Below, piece after piece: positions 13,379 through 24,704 of a stretch of 64,000 bases of DNA (the first letter of the stretch is position 1; every line of letters starts with the position of its first letter). The position numbers and the translations under genes are program-made. Source of the DNA: Dasypus novemcinctus (Eukaryota; Chordata; Mammalia; Cingulata; Dasypodidae); the NCBI RefSeq assembly GCF_030445035.2, contig NC_080673.1, positions 174,945,216 through 175,009,215 on the forward strand, given 5' to 3'. Under the pieces are notes generated by a model. It was not told the origin of the DNA and did not search any database. It was given only the letters and a program-made list of their open reading frames with translations.

Positions 13379-13468
13379 GAAGCTGGAGTAGCTCAGTAGT
13401 TAAGTGCCTGCTTCCCATGTATGAGGTCCTGGCTTCAATTCCTGGTACCTGCTTTTAAAAAAAAGAGA
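13379..13468 (+). mobile_element. DAS-type tRNA-derived SINE with TSD
   Basis: GGAAGCTGGAGTAGCTCAGTAGTTAAG holds an A box (TAGCTCAGTAGTTAAG) and GGCTTCAATTCC is a decayed B box. CTGCTTCCCATGTATGAGG links them, followed by a short A tail to about 13464. GGTCAGGG occurs at 13371-13378 and again at 13469-13476, consistent with a TSD from L1-mediated insertion. This is the short, tRNA-only form. Confidence 0.85.
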
Positions 13469-14337
13469 GGTCAGGGACATTAGGAGTGCAGAGTGATATA
13501 CTTCAGTAGATTCATTAGATCAAAACTCATAATAATACTATGTGAAAGGATTTACCTTTTCACTTTCATTCTACTTGCAAGTGTGCAGGAGAGTTTACAA
13601 TGCAATATGATACTATAAGGGGCTAGATTCAGAAGCAGACCAAACAGATTTGTAAAAACTTAAATCAATGCCACTCTTCTCAGTTTGTATTTTGGTAAAA
13701 ACAATTATTTTTCCTTAAAGTATGCTAACAAGAAATGGGTTTATCATTGTTATTTATAAAATAATTAATAAACATAAAAATTATTAGTTTAACATTCTAA
13801 TTAAGTAAGAATCAATAGATATAACCACATAAACAAAAGGTCTTTGAGATCTTTGATAATTTTTATGAGTCTATAGGGGTGCTGTGACCAAAATGTTTGA
13901 AAACTGCTGGACTAAGATTGTGTCATTTACATTGCCCTCATAATTTTAACCTGATAGATGATACTGCTTTTAAGTCTGACTTCTTGACTTCCCACACCAT
14001 CTAAATACAATCACTATAATTCCTTTCAGTTCTACTTCTTAATTTCTTTTCACAACTACACAATTTTCAATATTCTTATTCCCACTGAATGATCACATCA
14101 GATGTTTGGTTTTGGTACTCTCAAATTCCACTTCCATCCTTCTCTATGTAAATGTTGGAAGACTAAATTTTACTATACTACTACGACAGAGATTCATTTG
14201 CCCAAGCCATACCTACTCTCCTCTTTTAGCAGGAACATAAGCTTATTTAAGGTAATGCAAGTCCATGGGGTTCTCACTAGTATAATGTGAGAAAAAATGA
14301 CCTCTCTTTTACTTGTTTAATGGATACTGACTGTAAT
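13469..14337. other. AT-rich intergenic DNA, no gene seen
   Basis: No feature recognised. The 62-codon frame at 14102-14290 has no family resemblance. Confidence 0.5.
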
Positions 14338-14866
14338 GTCCAAGATCCTCAGTCAGAGTAGGGGAGTCAGGGCCATTGGTGAAGGAAAAGCATGGACCAC
14401 AGGGAGTTTATACATATGGAGTTTATTTCCTGCTCTCTCTCTTTTCTTTGTTCTCTCTCTCTGCTTTCTCCTGCTCCTGCTCTGCTTCTTTGTTTACATA
14501 GGGCTACTTTTGTGTTACTACTATCAGAATACATGATTGGTTCTTACAGTGGCATACTCATCATGTTACATATACGGATTGGCTGGCATATGTGTCGGTT
14601 GGGATCAAGCCCATCCCCAGAAGCTGAGTGCAGTTATGCTGTGTCATTGTTTCCTACATATGGCCAGGAAATATCCAGGATGTTCGGCCATTTAACTATT
14701 GGGTTCTAGCTCCCCATACACTGGCCCGGCACCCACACATCTCACCTTTTCTTCATGCTAGGGATAAAAGAGGAAAACTGGATTGCTCTTGTAAACTATG
14801 TATTTTAAGTGACAGTGTAGTCCCACTATCTTGACCAGAGACCACTGAAATATCAATACCTTTTAC
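14338..14866 (-). mobile_element. Possible ERV LTR, minus strand, unassigned
   Basis: This is a compositionally distinct block in AT-rich surroundings. On the minus strand it contains a purine-rich repeat of AGCAGAG/GAGAGAGA, then GCAGGAAATAAACTCC (candidate AATAAA signal), and ends ...GATCTTGGACA, compatible with a CA 3' terminus. The middle has CTCCCCATACACTGGCCCGGC. Internal viral genes were not seen and the 5' edge is unknown. It may instead be several older repeats. Confidence 0.4.
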
Positions 14867-14883
14867 AAATAAATAAATAAATA
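14867..14883. repeat. AAAT microsatellite
   Basis: About four copies of AAAT directly after CTTTTACAAAT. It may be the tail of an undefined retroposon or a simple repeat. Confidence 0.6.
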
Positions 14884-14970
14884 GTTGCCTCTTTACCTAT
14901 TGAATTTCTGATTTTTTTCTCTCCCAGTAGTTCTACATTTATCCTATTTACAATAACCTAAATTAGGCAA

Positions 14971-15558
14971 TGTATTGGTCAGCCAAAGGTGTGCTGATGC
15001 AAAATACCAGAAATCTGTTGGCTTTTATAAAGAGTATTTGTTTGGGGTAGAAGTTTACAGTTACCAGGCCATAAAACATATGTTACTTCCCTCACCAAAG
15101 TATTTTGCCACATGCTGGTGCAAGATGGCTGCTGATGGTTGTCAGGGTTCAGGCTTCCTAGGTTCTTTTCTTTCTAGGGTTCATTTCTCTCAAGGCTCAG
15201 CTCCTCTGTTTTCTCCACAAGGTCAGCTGTAGGATATGAGGATCTCTAGGCTTTGCCTCTCTCCTTAAGGCCAGCTATGGAGTATCAGGTGACTGACTAT
15301 CTTTCTCCAGACTCGGCTGCTTTGCTCCTCTGTGTGCTTACTTCCTAGGCTCCAGTCCAATACTCCAGGATCAAAATTCCAGTATCAAAACTCCAACTAT
15401 ATCCACTGTTCTCCATGTAGTTTTATCTGTGAGTCCCTGCCACTGACATGGCCCAATTAAAGCCCGAATCATAATTTAATCACACCCAGATACAGACCAT
15501 TTTGAAACATAATCCAATATCTATTTTTGGAATTTACAAACCATATCAACCTGCTACA
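14971..15558 (-). mobile_element. Solo LTR, xenarthran MaLR-like family, copy 2
   Basis: Plus-strand text runs from TGTATTGGTCAGCC to CAACCTGCTACA (TG...CA), 588 bp, inverted relative to the copy at 11169. Shared landmarks are CTGATGCAAAATACCAGAAATC..., CTTTTATAAAG, CAAGATGGCTGC, GGCTTCCTAGGTTC and ATAATCCAATATCTATTTT. Flanks GGCAA and GGTAG agree at 3 of 5 bases, a possible decayed TSD. The frame at 14975-15232 lies inside and is not a gene. Confidence 0.75.
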
Positions 15559-15840
15559 GGTAGTAATGGTACTTCAAAGAGCTGTTTAAACTAGGTCTGA
15601 AAATATAAGTAGTAGTTGTACCAAAAGTATCTGAAAGGACATTTCAAAAGTATTTCAAAGTAAAGAAATTTGAATGGAACTAAGGTCAGTATTCAAAGTA
15701 TATACCTATATTGACAGATCAATGGGAAAGGAAATTTTATTAATGTTTTGAAGGTCTAAATTATAAAATAAAATTATTTGGTGATGCTGGTGGATCTTAT
15801 TCTCAAGACAACTTTCTTATCACAGTGACTCCTTAGCTTT
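15559..15840. other. Intergenic DNA, no gene seen
   Basis: No coding, RNA or clear repeat signal recognised between the LTR and the L2 tail. Confidence 0.45.
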
Positions 15841-16015
15841 ATTTTCCTCCTGTATTATTTTCTTCTATAGCACTCACTAACATAGCATAATATGTATTTT
15901 CTTTTTTGTTTATTGTCACTCCACCACCAGAATATATGTTCCATGAAAGGAGAAACTTTATGAAGAATAGTGTCTGTCACATAGAGTGTCTTAATAAATA
16001 TTTTATTGCATGATT
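15841..16015 (+). mobile_element. L2 LINE 3' end
   Basis: The order TTATTTTCTTCTATAGCACTCAC, TTGTTTATTGTCACTCC, ACCAGAATATATGTTCCATGAAAGGAGAAACTTT, GTCTGTCACATAGAGTGTCTTAATAAATATTTTATTG follows the L2 3' terminus (CCACTAGAATGTAAGCTCCATGAGGGCAGGGACTTT ... GCACATAGTAGGCGCTCAATAAATATTTG). Ancient and non-coding. Confidence 0.75.
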
Positions 16016-19000
16016 ATTTTAATTTCTTAGAGCAAATTTTGCTTTGGTTTTTGTGTCACTGCCACATTTCTAGATGTCATTTTTGCACATGTGTGGCACT
16101 ACAAGTATTCTCATAAATTATATCACACCCAATATACAGAAAAGCTCCAAGAATTAAGAACAATGCTTATTTTTGCTCAAAATTATATATCCAGTACCTT
16201 GTACCATAACTGACACACGAGTGGCTCACATAGTCTTTTCATGATAATGAAAGTTACTCTTTACTATTTGAAGGTAGAAAGAAGTAGATGATCCCTTTCC
16301 TTCATGGTTTTGGAAGAAAGGGTGTCGGTGGGTATTAAATTTAAAGGCAGCTCTTCAAGTTGCCATAGCTTGAAAAAGGAAGAGAGAAGGTGAAATATCA
16401 AAAGAACATTTTTATTTGTTTATTTAAATCTTCTTTCTAAAATCTGGATGACTGAAAGAAAAAATACATACTGTCTTTGTTTATGTAAACTAAGACAAAG
16501 ACAGCTTGGCTATTCTGGAATAATTCAGTGACTGGTTATTAACTGACATAGAGTTTGAAGCCAATAATTGACTCGGCTAAAACGGAGAAAAATCAAAAGC
16601 CACTAAGATCTGGTTGTTACATTGATCTTCTGTAAGTAAATGTAAATAATTGTTTTTGTTGTACAGGTGCTTAACTTCTAAGAAAAATGGAAACTTCCAT
16701 TTCTATTGATCGATGTAAAAATTGGAGGTGAAGTAAAATGCACTGATAGAAAATTGTGAAATAAAATTAAGTAATGGTAGATTGCATCTGTTTTTCTTTT
16801 GTTCTGTTGGCAGTACCATACTGTTATTTTTCCATTGGAATATTGACTCTTAACTGTGGTTATTCTACTGAGAACGTGATATTCTGCTGAACCAGGATGA
16901 AAGATTAAGGTTTAATTAACATTATCTTCCCAGGATTTTTATTTCCTATGTTTATTATAGAGAAATATTGTGAATGTGTTTTCAAGATGGCACATACTTC
17001 AAAATGAGAAAAAAAAAATGTAAGAAAATGCCTCAATAGATCTTTAAACTTTTCACCAGGAATTTTTTTTTATTCATGTAATAAGTGTTGCAGTTATATA
17101 AGGGTTATTAATAACCATGATTGATTAACACATTTTAGAGATTTTGGTTTTAAGAGTAAATTTTGAGGACATTTTCATAGAATATACTAGAATGTACAAC
17201 ATAAAATAGCATATGTAGGAGATATGAGATACACTGCTTCTATCCCCCTCAAGAAAGGACTTTTTGCCCAAATGTTGAAGACCAGCAGAAACTTAATCAG
17301 ATTGCATCATGGTCTGAAATCTTCCTCTGACTTGTCAAAAGATGATTTGTCCATCACCATCATAATCTGTTAAATTCCTGTTTTGTCTTCTCTTTACACA
17401 GATGTTTTGATCCCAACCAAGTCATTGTACAACTTACTCTATCTTAATATCTGCCTCTTGTATTACCCAAATCACACAACATGACAGTGATTTGTTTTTT
17501 CAGTGTGTATCTTTTTTAGTGCTTTGACCTTTTTAAAATTACTATCCTGTTTCATTTGCAGCCCCTGTTTCATTTGCATTTTCATAAATTCATTCAGCAG
17601 ACAATTTTGAGCCCTTTTTTGTCTGCATATATACCAAATATTATATCAAAATTCTAAGAAGTACTTATATGGGAAACACAGAAATAACAAATACTGTAAA
17701 GTAGGTAAACAAAAACTGGCCATGAAGGAAAATGAATCAGAAAACTAGCCTGAGGATGGAAAATTCTGAGAAGGTAGGGGACCTTCTCAGTGTCTGCCCA
17801 AGAAGATTTCAGAATTTTTCTGGACCAGTGTCAGCTGTGGAACTCTCATTCTTCCTCTTCCCACATTTGAGTATTTATTGCCATTATTCCATCCCCACTC
17901 CACCCATATGCATTCTTGGTGGAAAGAAGACTGTTCATTGTCTTTTCAGTTCACAGATGTTGGATCAAGGAGAAACACATTCAAACCTTATATAGGAATA
18001 ACCATGAGATATTCATCCTTCACCATTATTCCATGAATGGAAAGAGCTTTCCTGTGAGGCCATAATTGCACATATTTTGCAAACAGAAATTACGGGAAAA
18101 AAAACTTTGTGGAAATAAAAGGTGACTGGTATATAATATTATATATCTCAATGTATAGATTAATTGCACTCCTTTCCCAAGGAAGGATTATATGTGCCAC
18201 TCCACTACAATTAGGTTTATCTTGTACATCATTTTAGATAATGGAATTGTGGATACAAAGGTCATTTCACTTCTAACCAGAAATTTTAAAAGCCAGCATG
18301 GAACCTGCCCATGTTCCTTTGTCTCATTGCCATAACACTGGCAATGTTTCTTGCCAGGGGATTATTTTTGATAGATATCTAACGTTACTGTTTTGTTTGA
18401 AAGTCACTAATACTCAGGGGTTATTTGCAACAACCCACCTAATCTAGCCTTTTCTGAATGATACAGAACACATTCAAATCTATGTTCCCTGAATCTTCTT
18501 GGTGCCAAATTATATCCATACCCTATTTTTGTGTTTCCAGTCTTTTGAGCTTTCATATTATTTATGTTATTTTGGAATATTATATTCTGCTGACCTTGTG
18601 TCAGATAAGGTGCAGATTGCATCACTTGTCATGTTTTCCCAGATGGAAGCATTACAAGAAGAGAAGTGGGTGGTGGTAAATGTACTTCATTATTTTTGTC
18701 ATTTTTCTATAATTCAGGATAATGGCCTTTTCTAAGAGTATGGATTGTCACAAAAGGTCTCTTATTCAAAATTAAAATAATAATCCACCATCTATAATTT
18801 ATAGATTCAATTTGTTTGATTGTTTATATTTTTGGAAAAGGAACCTAGAAACATGTGAAACAGTTTGACTAAAAACTACAGGTTTCCATTATTATTTTCC
18901 AATTCTTTGCAAATGTCTCATGAACCATTTATTCAATTTTTAAAAGTGAATTATTTTTACCTAATAAGTCTAAAGAATTTAACTTTGTTTCCATTAAAAA

Positions 19001-20220
19001 CAAAAGAGCAGTTTTGTATTCATATTTAATTGGTTTATATGCTACTTACTACAACAAAATTATTTTGAGGATGCTATGATCACACTAATATTTGATACAA
19101 ACTAACTGATTTTGGTATCCACAATATTCAATGATAGCAGAGGTGTGTCATACAGAGAAATGCAGACTATTTTAATAAACTTTTATCTTTCCATGTACCT
19201 CAGTCCTCGTTATTTATAGAGAAAAATAGAAAACCACAATTAAGTTTATTGAAGAGGTGCTCATTTAAAAGAGATGTTATCAATGTATGGTGATATATGT
19301 CAAAACATTACAAAGACTTATCTCTGAGTGATAGACTGCACTTTATATTTTGTCCTTTGTTTTTCTTTGTTTTCCATGTTTATATCCTACAAATATTATG
19401 TTACTCTTGACAACTTAATCTGATAATAAGTAATTTTTATGTTTATGAGCAGAGATTTAAATCTTACAACAAGATTTTTGACCTAGAAATTTAAAGTTAA
19501 GTATGTGAAAACATCCAAACATCCATAATTACTTCTTAATTTTATTTTCAGTAACATAAAAAGAAATAACTCCTCTTACTGATCATTTTATTTCACTTTA
19601 TGTTTCTGTGCAGTGCAACAGAGGCCCATGACATGAAAGGTACTCAAAAAGTATTTTTAAATTACAATAATGCCACCTGATGTTAAATGACAATAAAACA
19701 CTTATTGAGCACTATAGATTTTTTATTACATTGTTTAAGAAATAAGATGGAAGGAATCTGGGGAAATTAGTCTATTTCATATATCAGTGAAAATATTCCT
19801 TTTAACATATGGCAGCTGTGGATTATTTTCACAGTCCACAGATCTCTGAGTATGACAGTAAACATATGTTTGAGCTCTAAGTATCTCAAATATAAATAGT
19901 CTTAATTTGAAATAAATAATTTCCATCAGTGATCAAAAGTTGTTTCACTTATCTATTCACAGACCGTCTGTTACCGATATAATTACAGACTATATTTATA
20001 ATTCTGGCACTTATACTGAGACAGAGAGGGAGGGAAATTAAAAGAACATAGTTAGACCAATAGAAGAACTGAGGAAAATGTACACACAAAATTGCATCAA
20101 GTATACAAGAGAAAGAGGAAACAGAAGGAAGTTTTCCTTAAATGTTATTTCTAACTTAATCAGTACTGTAAAACTCTATTACTTAAAAGTCTTTGTTTCA
20201 TCAATATCACTGACTTAAAT
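16016..20220. other. AT-rich intergenic DNA, no gene seen
   Basis: No supported gene. Near 17580-17690, AAATTCATTCAGCAGACAATTTTGAGCCC resembles the ancient TTCATTCAACAAATATTTATTGAGC repeat. Overlapping frames at 18407-18735 on both strands have no domain signature. No CpG island or RNA gene recognised. Confidence 0.5.
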
Positions 20221-20287
20221 TTGCAATATTCTTTTGATGTGTGTTTCTCCCACTAGAATGTAAACTTCATGAAGAGACTTGTGTTTC
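20221..20287 (+). mobile_element. L2 LINE 3' end, left part of a split copy
   Basis: TGTTTCTCCCACTAGAATGTAAACTTCATGAAGAGACTTGTGTTT matches the L2 phrase CCCACTAGAATGTAAGCTCCATGAGGGCAGGGACTTTG. It ends where antisense MLT1 text begins, and the L2 tail resumes near 20700. Confidence 0.7.
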
Positions 20288-20698
20288 TCTTAGTTTGCCA
20301 TGGTCACTGTAACAAGTAATGACGCAAGGGGCTGACTTTAACAATGCAAATTCATTGGCTCATAGTTTTGAGGCTAGAAAAAGCCCTAGATTGAATCATC
20401 AACAAGATTTGTTTTCTCTTGAAAATCTGCAGCATTTTGGTGTTGCCTGTCAGGCACCCCTGGGCTTCCCTGGCTTGTTTCTGACTTACTTGTTTAGTGA
20501 TGTCCTCGCCTTCCTGACTTCTGTGACATCTGGGTTCTTTTTAAAAAGACTCCAGGAATCTGAATTAAGACTTATCCTCATTTGGTTGAGCCACATCTTA
20601 ATTAAAAATAACATCTTCAAGAAATCCTATTTACAAAGGGTTCAAATGCACAGGAATGTGGAATAAGATTAAGACTGTGTCGATGTAGGGGTAAATAG
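20288..20698 (-). mobile_element. MLT1-type MaLR LTR, minus strand
   Basis: Plus-strand TTAGTTTGCCATGGTCACTGTAACAAGTAATGACGC..., then TTCATTGGCTCATAGTTTTGAGGCTAGAA, matches antisense MLT1 (TTAGTTTGCTAGGGCTGCCATAACAAAGTACCAC ... CTCACAGTTCTGGAGGCTAGAAG). Later, CTTATCCTCATTTGGTTGAGCCACATCTTAATTAAAAATAACATC continues in MLT1 order. It lies inside an L2 3' end, so it is younger. The 115-codon frame at 20319-20666 lies within it and is not a gene. Confidence 0.72.
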
Positions 20699-20785
20699 AC
20701 TATTTACCACAGTGTTGTGTTTCTAGCATTTAACTGAATGACTGGTCCAAAGTAGGTATTCAATAAATAAATATTGGAAAAACTG
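20699..20785 (+). mobile_element. L2 LINE 3' end, right part of a split copy
   Basis: TTTACCACAGTGTTGTGTTTCTAGCATTTAACTGAATGACTGGTCCAAAGTAGGTATTCAATAAATAAATATTG matches the last part of L2 (CAGTGCCTGGCACATAGTAGGTGCTCAATAAATATTTG). Together with 20221-20287 it forms one L2 terminus. Confidence 0.7.
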
Positions 20786-20986
20786 AGAAAAACTGTAATA
20801 CTTTCATAGAAAAGGCATTTAAGTTTATCATCCAATCTCTAGCTCTCTGAGATAGCTTGATTTGCTGAAGACATAGCAATATGTAGAATATGACCATAGA
20901 TTAATATCAAGAACCTTTACATTTAAAATTAAGATATAATACAAGATATGTTAGTGGTAGAAAGAATAAGACACAGACATGGCCAC

Positions 20987-21033
20987 TCACTATTTGGGAA
21001 GATAATGTTCACTATTTGGGGAAGATAATGTTC
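20987..21033. repeat. Tandem duplication, unit 22-23 bp
   Basis: TCACTATTTGGGAAGATAATGT is followed directly by TCACTATTTGGGGAAGATAATGT. The copies differ by one inserted G, indicating a recent local duplication. No function is apparent. Confidence 0.85.
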
Positions 21034-22930
21034 AAATACAACAGCAGATTTAAACTTTTTACTTTTTTTTAAAATTTTTGTCTCTCATCTTTTCTATAAT
21101 GGAGAGTAAATAAAAGAAGGGGGTGGTAGTGAATATTTATGTGAAATTGCTCATAAAAGAAACTTAATAGCCATCTAAGTAAAGGCAAGGATATTCAGAA
21201 GGACTTTCAGTCTGTGCCTGAACAGAGTAATTCTTGTTTCTTTGGCAGACACACGTGGTTATGTAGTCTGTATCTTTTCTCCTCTACTGTATTACTAATA
21301 AATACCTAAGGTTTGTTCAGATTACAACTCATATATATAAGTAGGGCTCTTAAAAGCCGAATAATGTCAAATATTTATATTTATTTATAATTTTAGTATG
21401 AATAAAACTGTGGCGTTCAAAGACCTATGACTCATATAGTTGATATGTTCTTGGCAACTACAAATGCCATATTTAATAGAAAGTTGAAAACACAGAGTTA
21501 ACCATTATTGAGATTCCTTGATGGCTCATTAAGAACAAATCATTTAATGCATATGATTATATATTTATTTGCAAGTTGCTGATTAAAATGTGGAAGAATA
21601 TATAAAACCCAAACATATCATCAATCCTAGTTTATCTTAAATGTAAGCTATTATCAATGCTAATATACCACTTTTATAAAATTTCATATCTTCATTAACA
21701 TTTATTTCTAAGTGTATAAAGGTATTTCAAATTCAAAATATCTGAAACAATTCCCAAATTTCATGTCTATACCACCCCAAGTTAAATTGAAATCTAATTC
21801 CTCCTTTAGTCTCAGTAAATGGCACCGGCATCTCTCCAGGTTTGTCCAGGATGCTAGGATTCATTCTTTATTCCTTTTTTCATCTATCTTTCTCTCTCTC
21901 TATCTCTCTCACTCTCTCATTCTATGCATGCATCAGTATTTCTATTAATATCTTGAGAAGAAATATATTACTCCATCAATCTTTAATCAATTCATTAAAA
22001 CAATAATTTAACAAATATTTATGGCTCCATATTATTTGATTGGCACTGTGCTGGCTGTACTGCAATAGTGGTGCAGGATAAAGTCCAGTCCTTCTGGACT
22101 CTTGCTTTCTAAAAATGAATACACATAATAAAACAAAAACAGACAATAGTTCTAAGTATTATGATAAGTTTAATAATCTCAGCAATAGAATCATATGTGA
22201 CTTGTATCCTATTTATGATTTTAAAAATTATTATCAAATTCTCAACATTGAACAAGTGCTTATTTAATGATAAATGCATTTTATTTTGACAAAAATAACA
22301 ATTATGCACATCTCAAATAATTAAAGATACATACTAGGAAATTGAAAGAAATCAGACAAAATGAAGTATAACTTAGAAAATTACTAATTGCTACCTACTT
22401 AACACTAAAAGCCTTTTAATTTAAGATTTTGTTGTTTATAACATGTTGACATTAATAGAGCCACAAAGAAATATAAAGTTATGATTCACGTAATTTTGCT
22501 TGCCTAGGAAGAGGGAGAGATAGCTCTATGAAGTGCTCTGATATTGTTATAAGAAGAAGTTTCATTTGTTTCTCTCAAACAGCATGATTAAAGCAAAACA
22601 AATCTTAATTTCTTTTATAAAATGTATATATTTGCTGGCAGACGTAAAATTTAGGTCCTCAAGAGAAAAGGAGAATTGAGGGTTTAAAGATCTTTATTGT
22701 TCATGTAAATTTATGATAATTTCTACCTTGGCAATTCAGGCAATAAGTATGTTTCATGATTTTTCCCCTTTGCAAAGAAAAAATATACTCTGAATTATGT
22801 ACTTTCCATAAAACAGGCAGCAAAACCTTATATTGCATAAAGTGTGGCATCATTTAATATCAATAAAATAAATTAAATATAGTCAGTTTCTTTCACCTTG
22901 TTATCCACACTTAAATGCTTTACTGCTTAG
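21034..22930. other. AT-rich intergenic DNA, no gene seen
   Basis: Includes a CTCTCTCTCTAT microsatellite-like tract at about 21888-21921. An ancient repeat (ATTTAACAAATATTTATGGCTCC ... GGCACTGTGCTGGCTG) lies at 21990-22090. No coding or RNA gene recognised. Confidence 0.5.
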
Positions 22931-22934
22931 TAAT

Positions 22935-23345
22935 AATATTGCCACACTTATTGGCCAAGAGTGTGACATGTTCTAACTACAAGGGGAGAGGAAAATGCAA
23001 GCTTCACTTTGGGACACTACCCTACCGCAGCTGGACTTTATTTTGCTATAATAAAACTTGCTATTATAAATTATAATCCTAAGTATAGTGATTTCCTGAG
23101 TTCTGTGAGATGTCCTAGGGAATTATCAAACCTGAGGGAATAGTGGAAACCCTCAAATTTGTAACCAGTTGGTCATAAATGAGGATAACCATGGGAACCC
23201 CTGAACTTGTGGCTCATGTCTGAAGTGAGGGCAATTTTATGGAGGACTTTGCTGTTACCCTGAGATGTTTGTTAATTCTGAGTAGTCAGTGTCAGAAGTC
23301 ACTGAAGTTGCATCCTTGGAGAATCATTGTTGATTGTTTCCCTGA
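22935..23345 (+). mobile_element. Probable ERV LTR remnant
   Basis: After ATAATAAAACTTGC (candidate poly(A) signal) come CCTAAGTATAGTGATTTCCTGAGTTCTGTGAGATG, AATTATCAAACCTGAGGGAATAGTGG, TTTGTAACCAGTTGGTC and CATGTCTGAAGTGAGGGC. This style is typical of an old mammalian ERV LTR and the sequence just 3' of it. I recognise the pattern but cannot name the family with certainty. No intact viral frame is present. Confidence 0.5.
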
Positions 23346-23450
23346 GAACTAGGTTGGGAGATAAAGATTTATCTATAATGGTTTATTACAGAGTGCTCTC
23401 AGAAAAAACACCCTTCAGTAAGTGAAACAAGATTGGCAGAAGTTGTATTG

Positions 23451-23455
23451 TAATG
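23451..23455. repeat. 5 bp TSD of solo LTR copy 3 (left)
   Basis: TAATG immediately left of the LTR. It is repeated exactly at 24049-24053. A 5 bp TSD is usual for class III (ERVL/MaLR) elements. Confidence 0.8.
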
Positions 23456-24048
23456 TGTATTAGTCAGTCAAAGGGGTGCCAATGCAAACTACCAGAAATC
23501 TGTTGGCTTTTATAAAGGGTGTTTATTTGACACAGAAGCCTACAGTTACCAGCCTTAAAGCGTAATTTACTTCCTTCACCAAAATCGGTTGCCATGTGTT
23601 GGTGCAAGATGGTTCAGGCTTCCTGGGTTCCTCTCTTCCTGGAGATCATTTGTCTTTGGGCTCAGCTGCACTGCTTTCTCCATAAGGATAGTTGTAGACT
23701 GTCAAGCAAAGGGTTCATCTCTCTTCCTGAGACCTCTGCCTATGTTTAATGGAGACTACTTACGTTCCTCATGTATCTACTTCTCTGTATGTTTATTTCT
23801 TGGGCTCCAGGATGAAAGCTCCATACTCCCTTCTCTACAGTATGGTTTTTCTGTGGGTCCCCACCCACGAAGGGTGTGGGAATGCAAAGTCCTAATGACT
23901 TGGCCCAATCAAAGCCTTAATAATGTAATCAAGTAAAAGTGAAACCTATGAATCCAATATAATCTATTATGCCCAGAGGAACAGACCAGTTTACAAACAT
24001 AATCCAATATCTATTTTCAGAATTCATAAGTAATATCAAACTGTCACA
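23456..24048 (-). mobile_element. Solo LTR, xenarthran MaLR-like family, copy 3, intact TSD
   Basis: Plus-strand text runs TGTATTAGTCAGTCAAAG ... AATATCAAACTGTCACA, 593 bp, TG...CA. It aligns by eye with the copy at 14971 over its full length: ATGCAAACTACCAGAAATC, CTTTTATAAAGGG, CAAGATGGTTCAGGC, CTTGGCCCAATCAAAGCC, CATAATCCAATATCTATTTTCAG. It is flanked on both sides by TAATG. On the minus strand it has the MaLR-like 3' end ...CTTTATAAAAGCC...GACTAATACA. The 115-codon frame at 23589-23936 is inside it and is not a gene. Confidence 0.82.
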
Positions 24049-24053
24049 TAATG
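24049..24053. repeat. 5 bp TSD of solo LTR copy 3 (right)
   Basis: TAATG directly after the CA terminus, matching 23451-23455 exactly. Confidence 0.8.
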
Positions 24054-24704
24054 CAATGACAACAAAAACATTCATTAAAACCTAGAAAGAGCCCTGAAGC
24101 TAGGATGGCCCTTCAAAGATGTGCCAAATTAAAATGAGACAAGCTTTTTTATTCCCACATTGACCAATCAATGAATGTAGACTATGACCAGGAAGGAAGA
24201 TAACTCTTGATGTGGAAGCTCCTTTCAATTGAGGACATTGCCTAGTGTGGGACTCAGCCATAAGCCATCAGCTTCCAGCAGCCAGGAATGAATACCTTGT
24301 TTGTCCAGGGACTCTGTGTGGCCCATGACAGCATCCATTATAAGACACAGTTAGTAAGGAATAAAAATAACACATAAATTATTACTGAATGCAGCTTTAT
24401 ATTATTAAATGTTATCTAATCACATACATTAAGAGCAAATGCTTTAAAAAACACTTATAAACCATGTAAACAACTTGAATTTTATTTTAGCAGAAATGAT
24501 GCATTATTATTTTGTGAAATCTTGCTCTCAAGTCACCCTTTTACAAGTTTTTAAAAAATTATAGTTGGATAAAATACAATTGAACTATTTAAAAAAATGT
24601 TATTGGGGATATTTGCAGTCATTTTACACAAATTTAAGTTACTACATATCAAGGGCAGTTGTTCCTTATAATACTGTCAAATGACCTGATATCTACCATA
24701 CAGA
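24054..24704. other. Intergenic DNA, no gene seen
   Basis: No gene recognised. Part of it may continue the older element interrupted by the LTR, but I could not align it. Confidence 0.4.

Noticed and set aside
13379..13468. Functional tRNA gene
   Set aside because: A and B boxes are present but the cloverleaf arms are decayed, there is an A tail and a TSD; it is a SINE.
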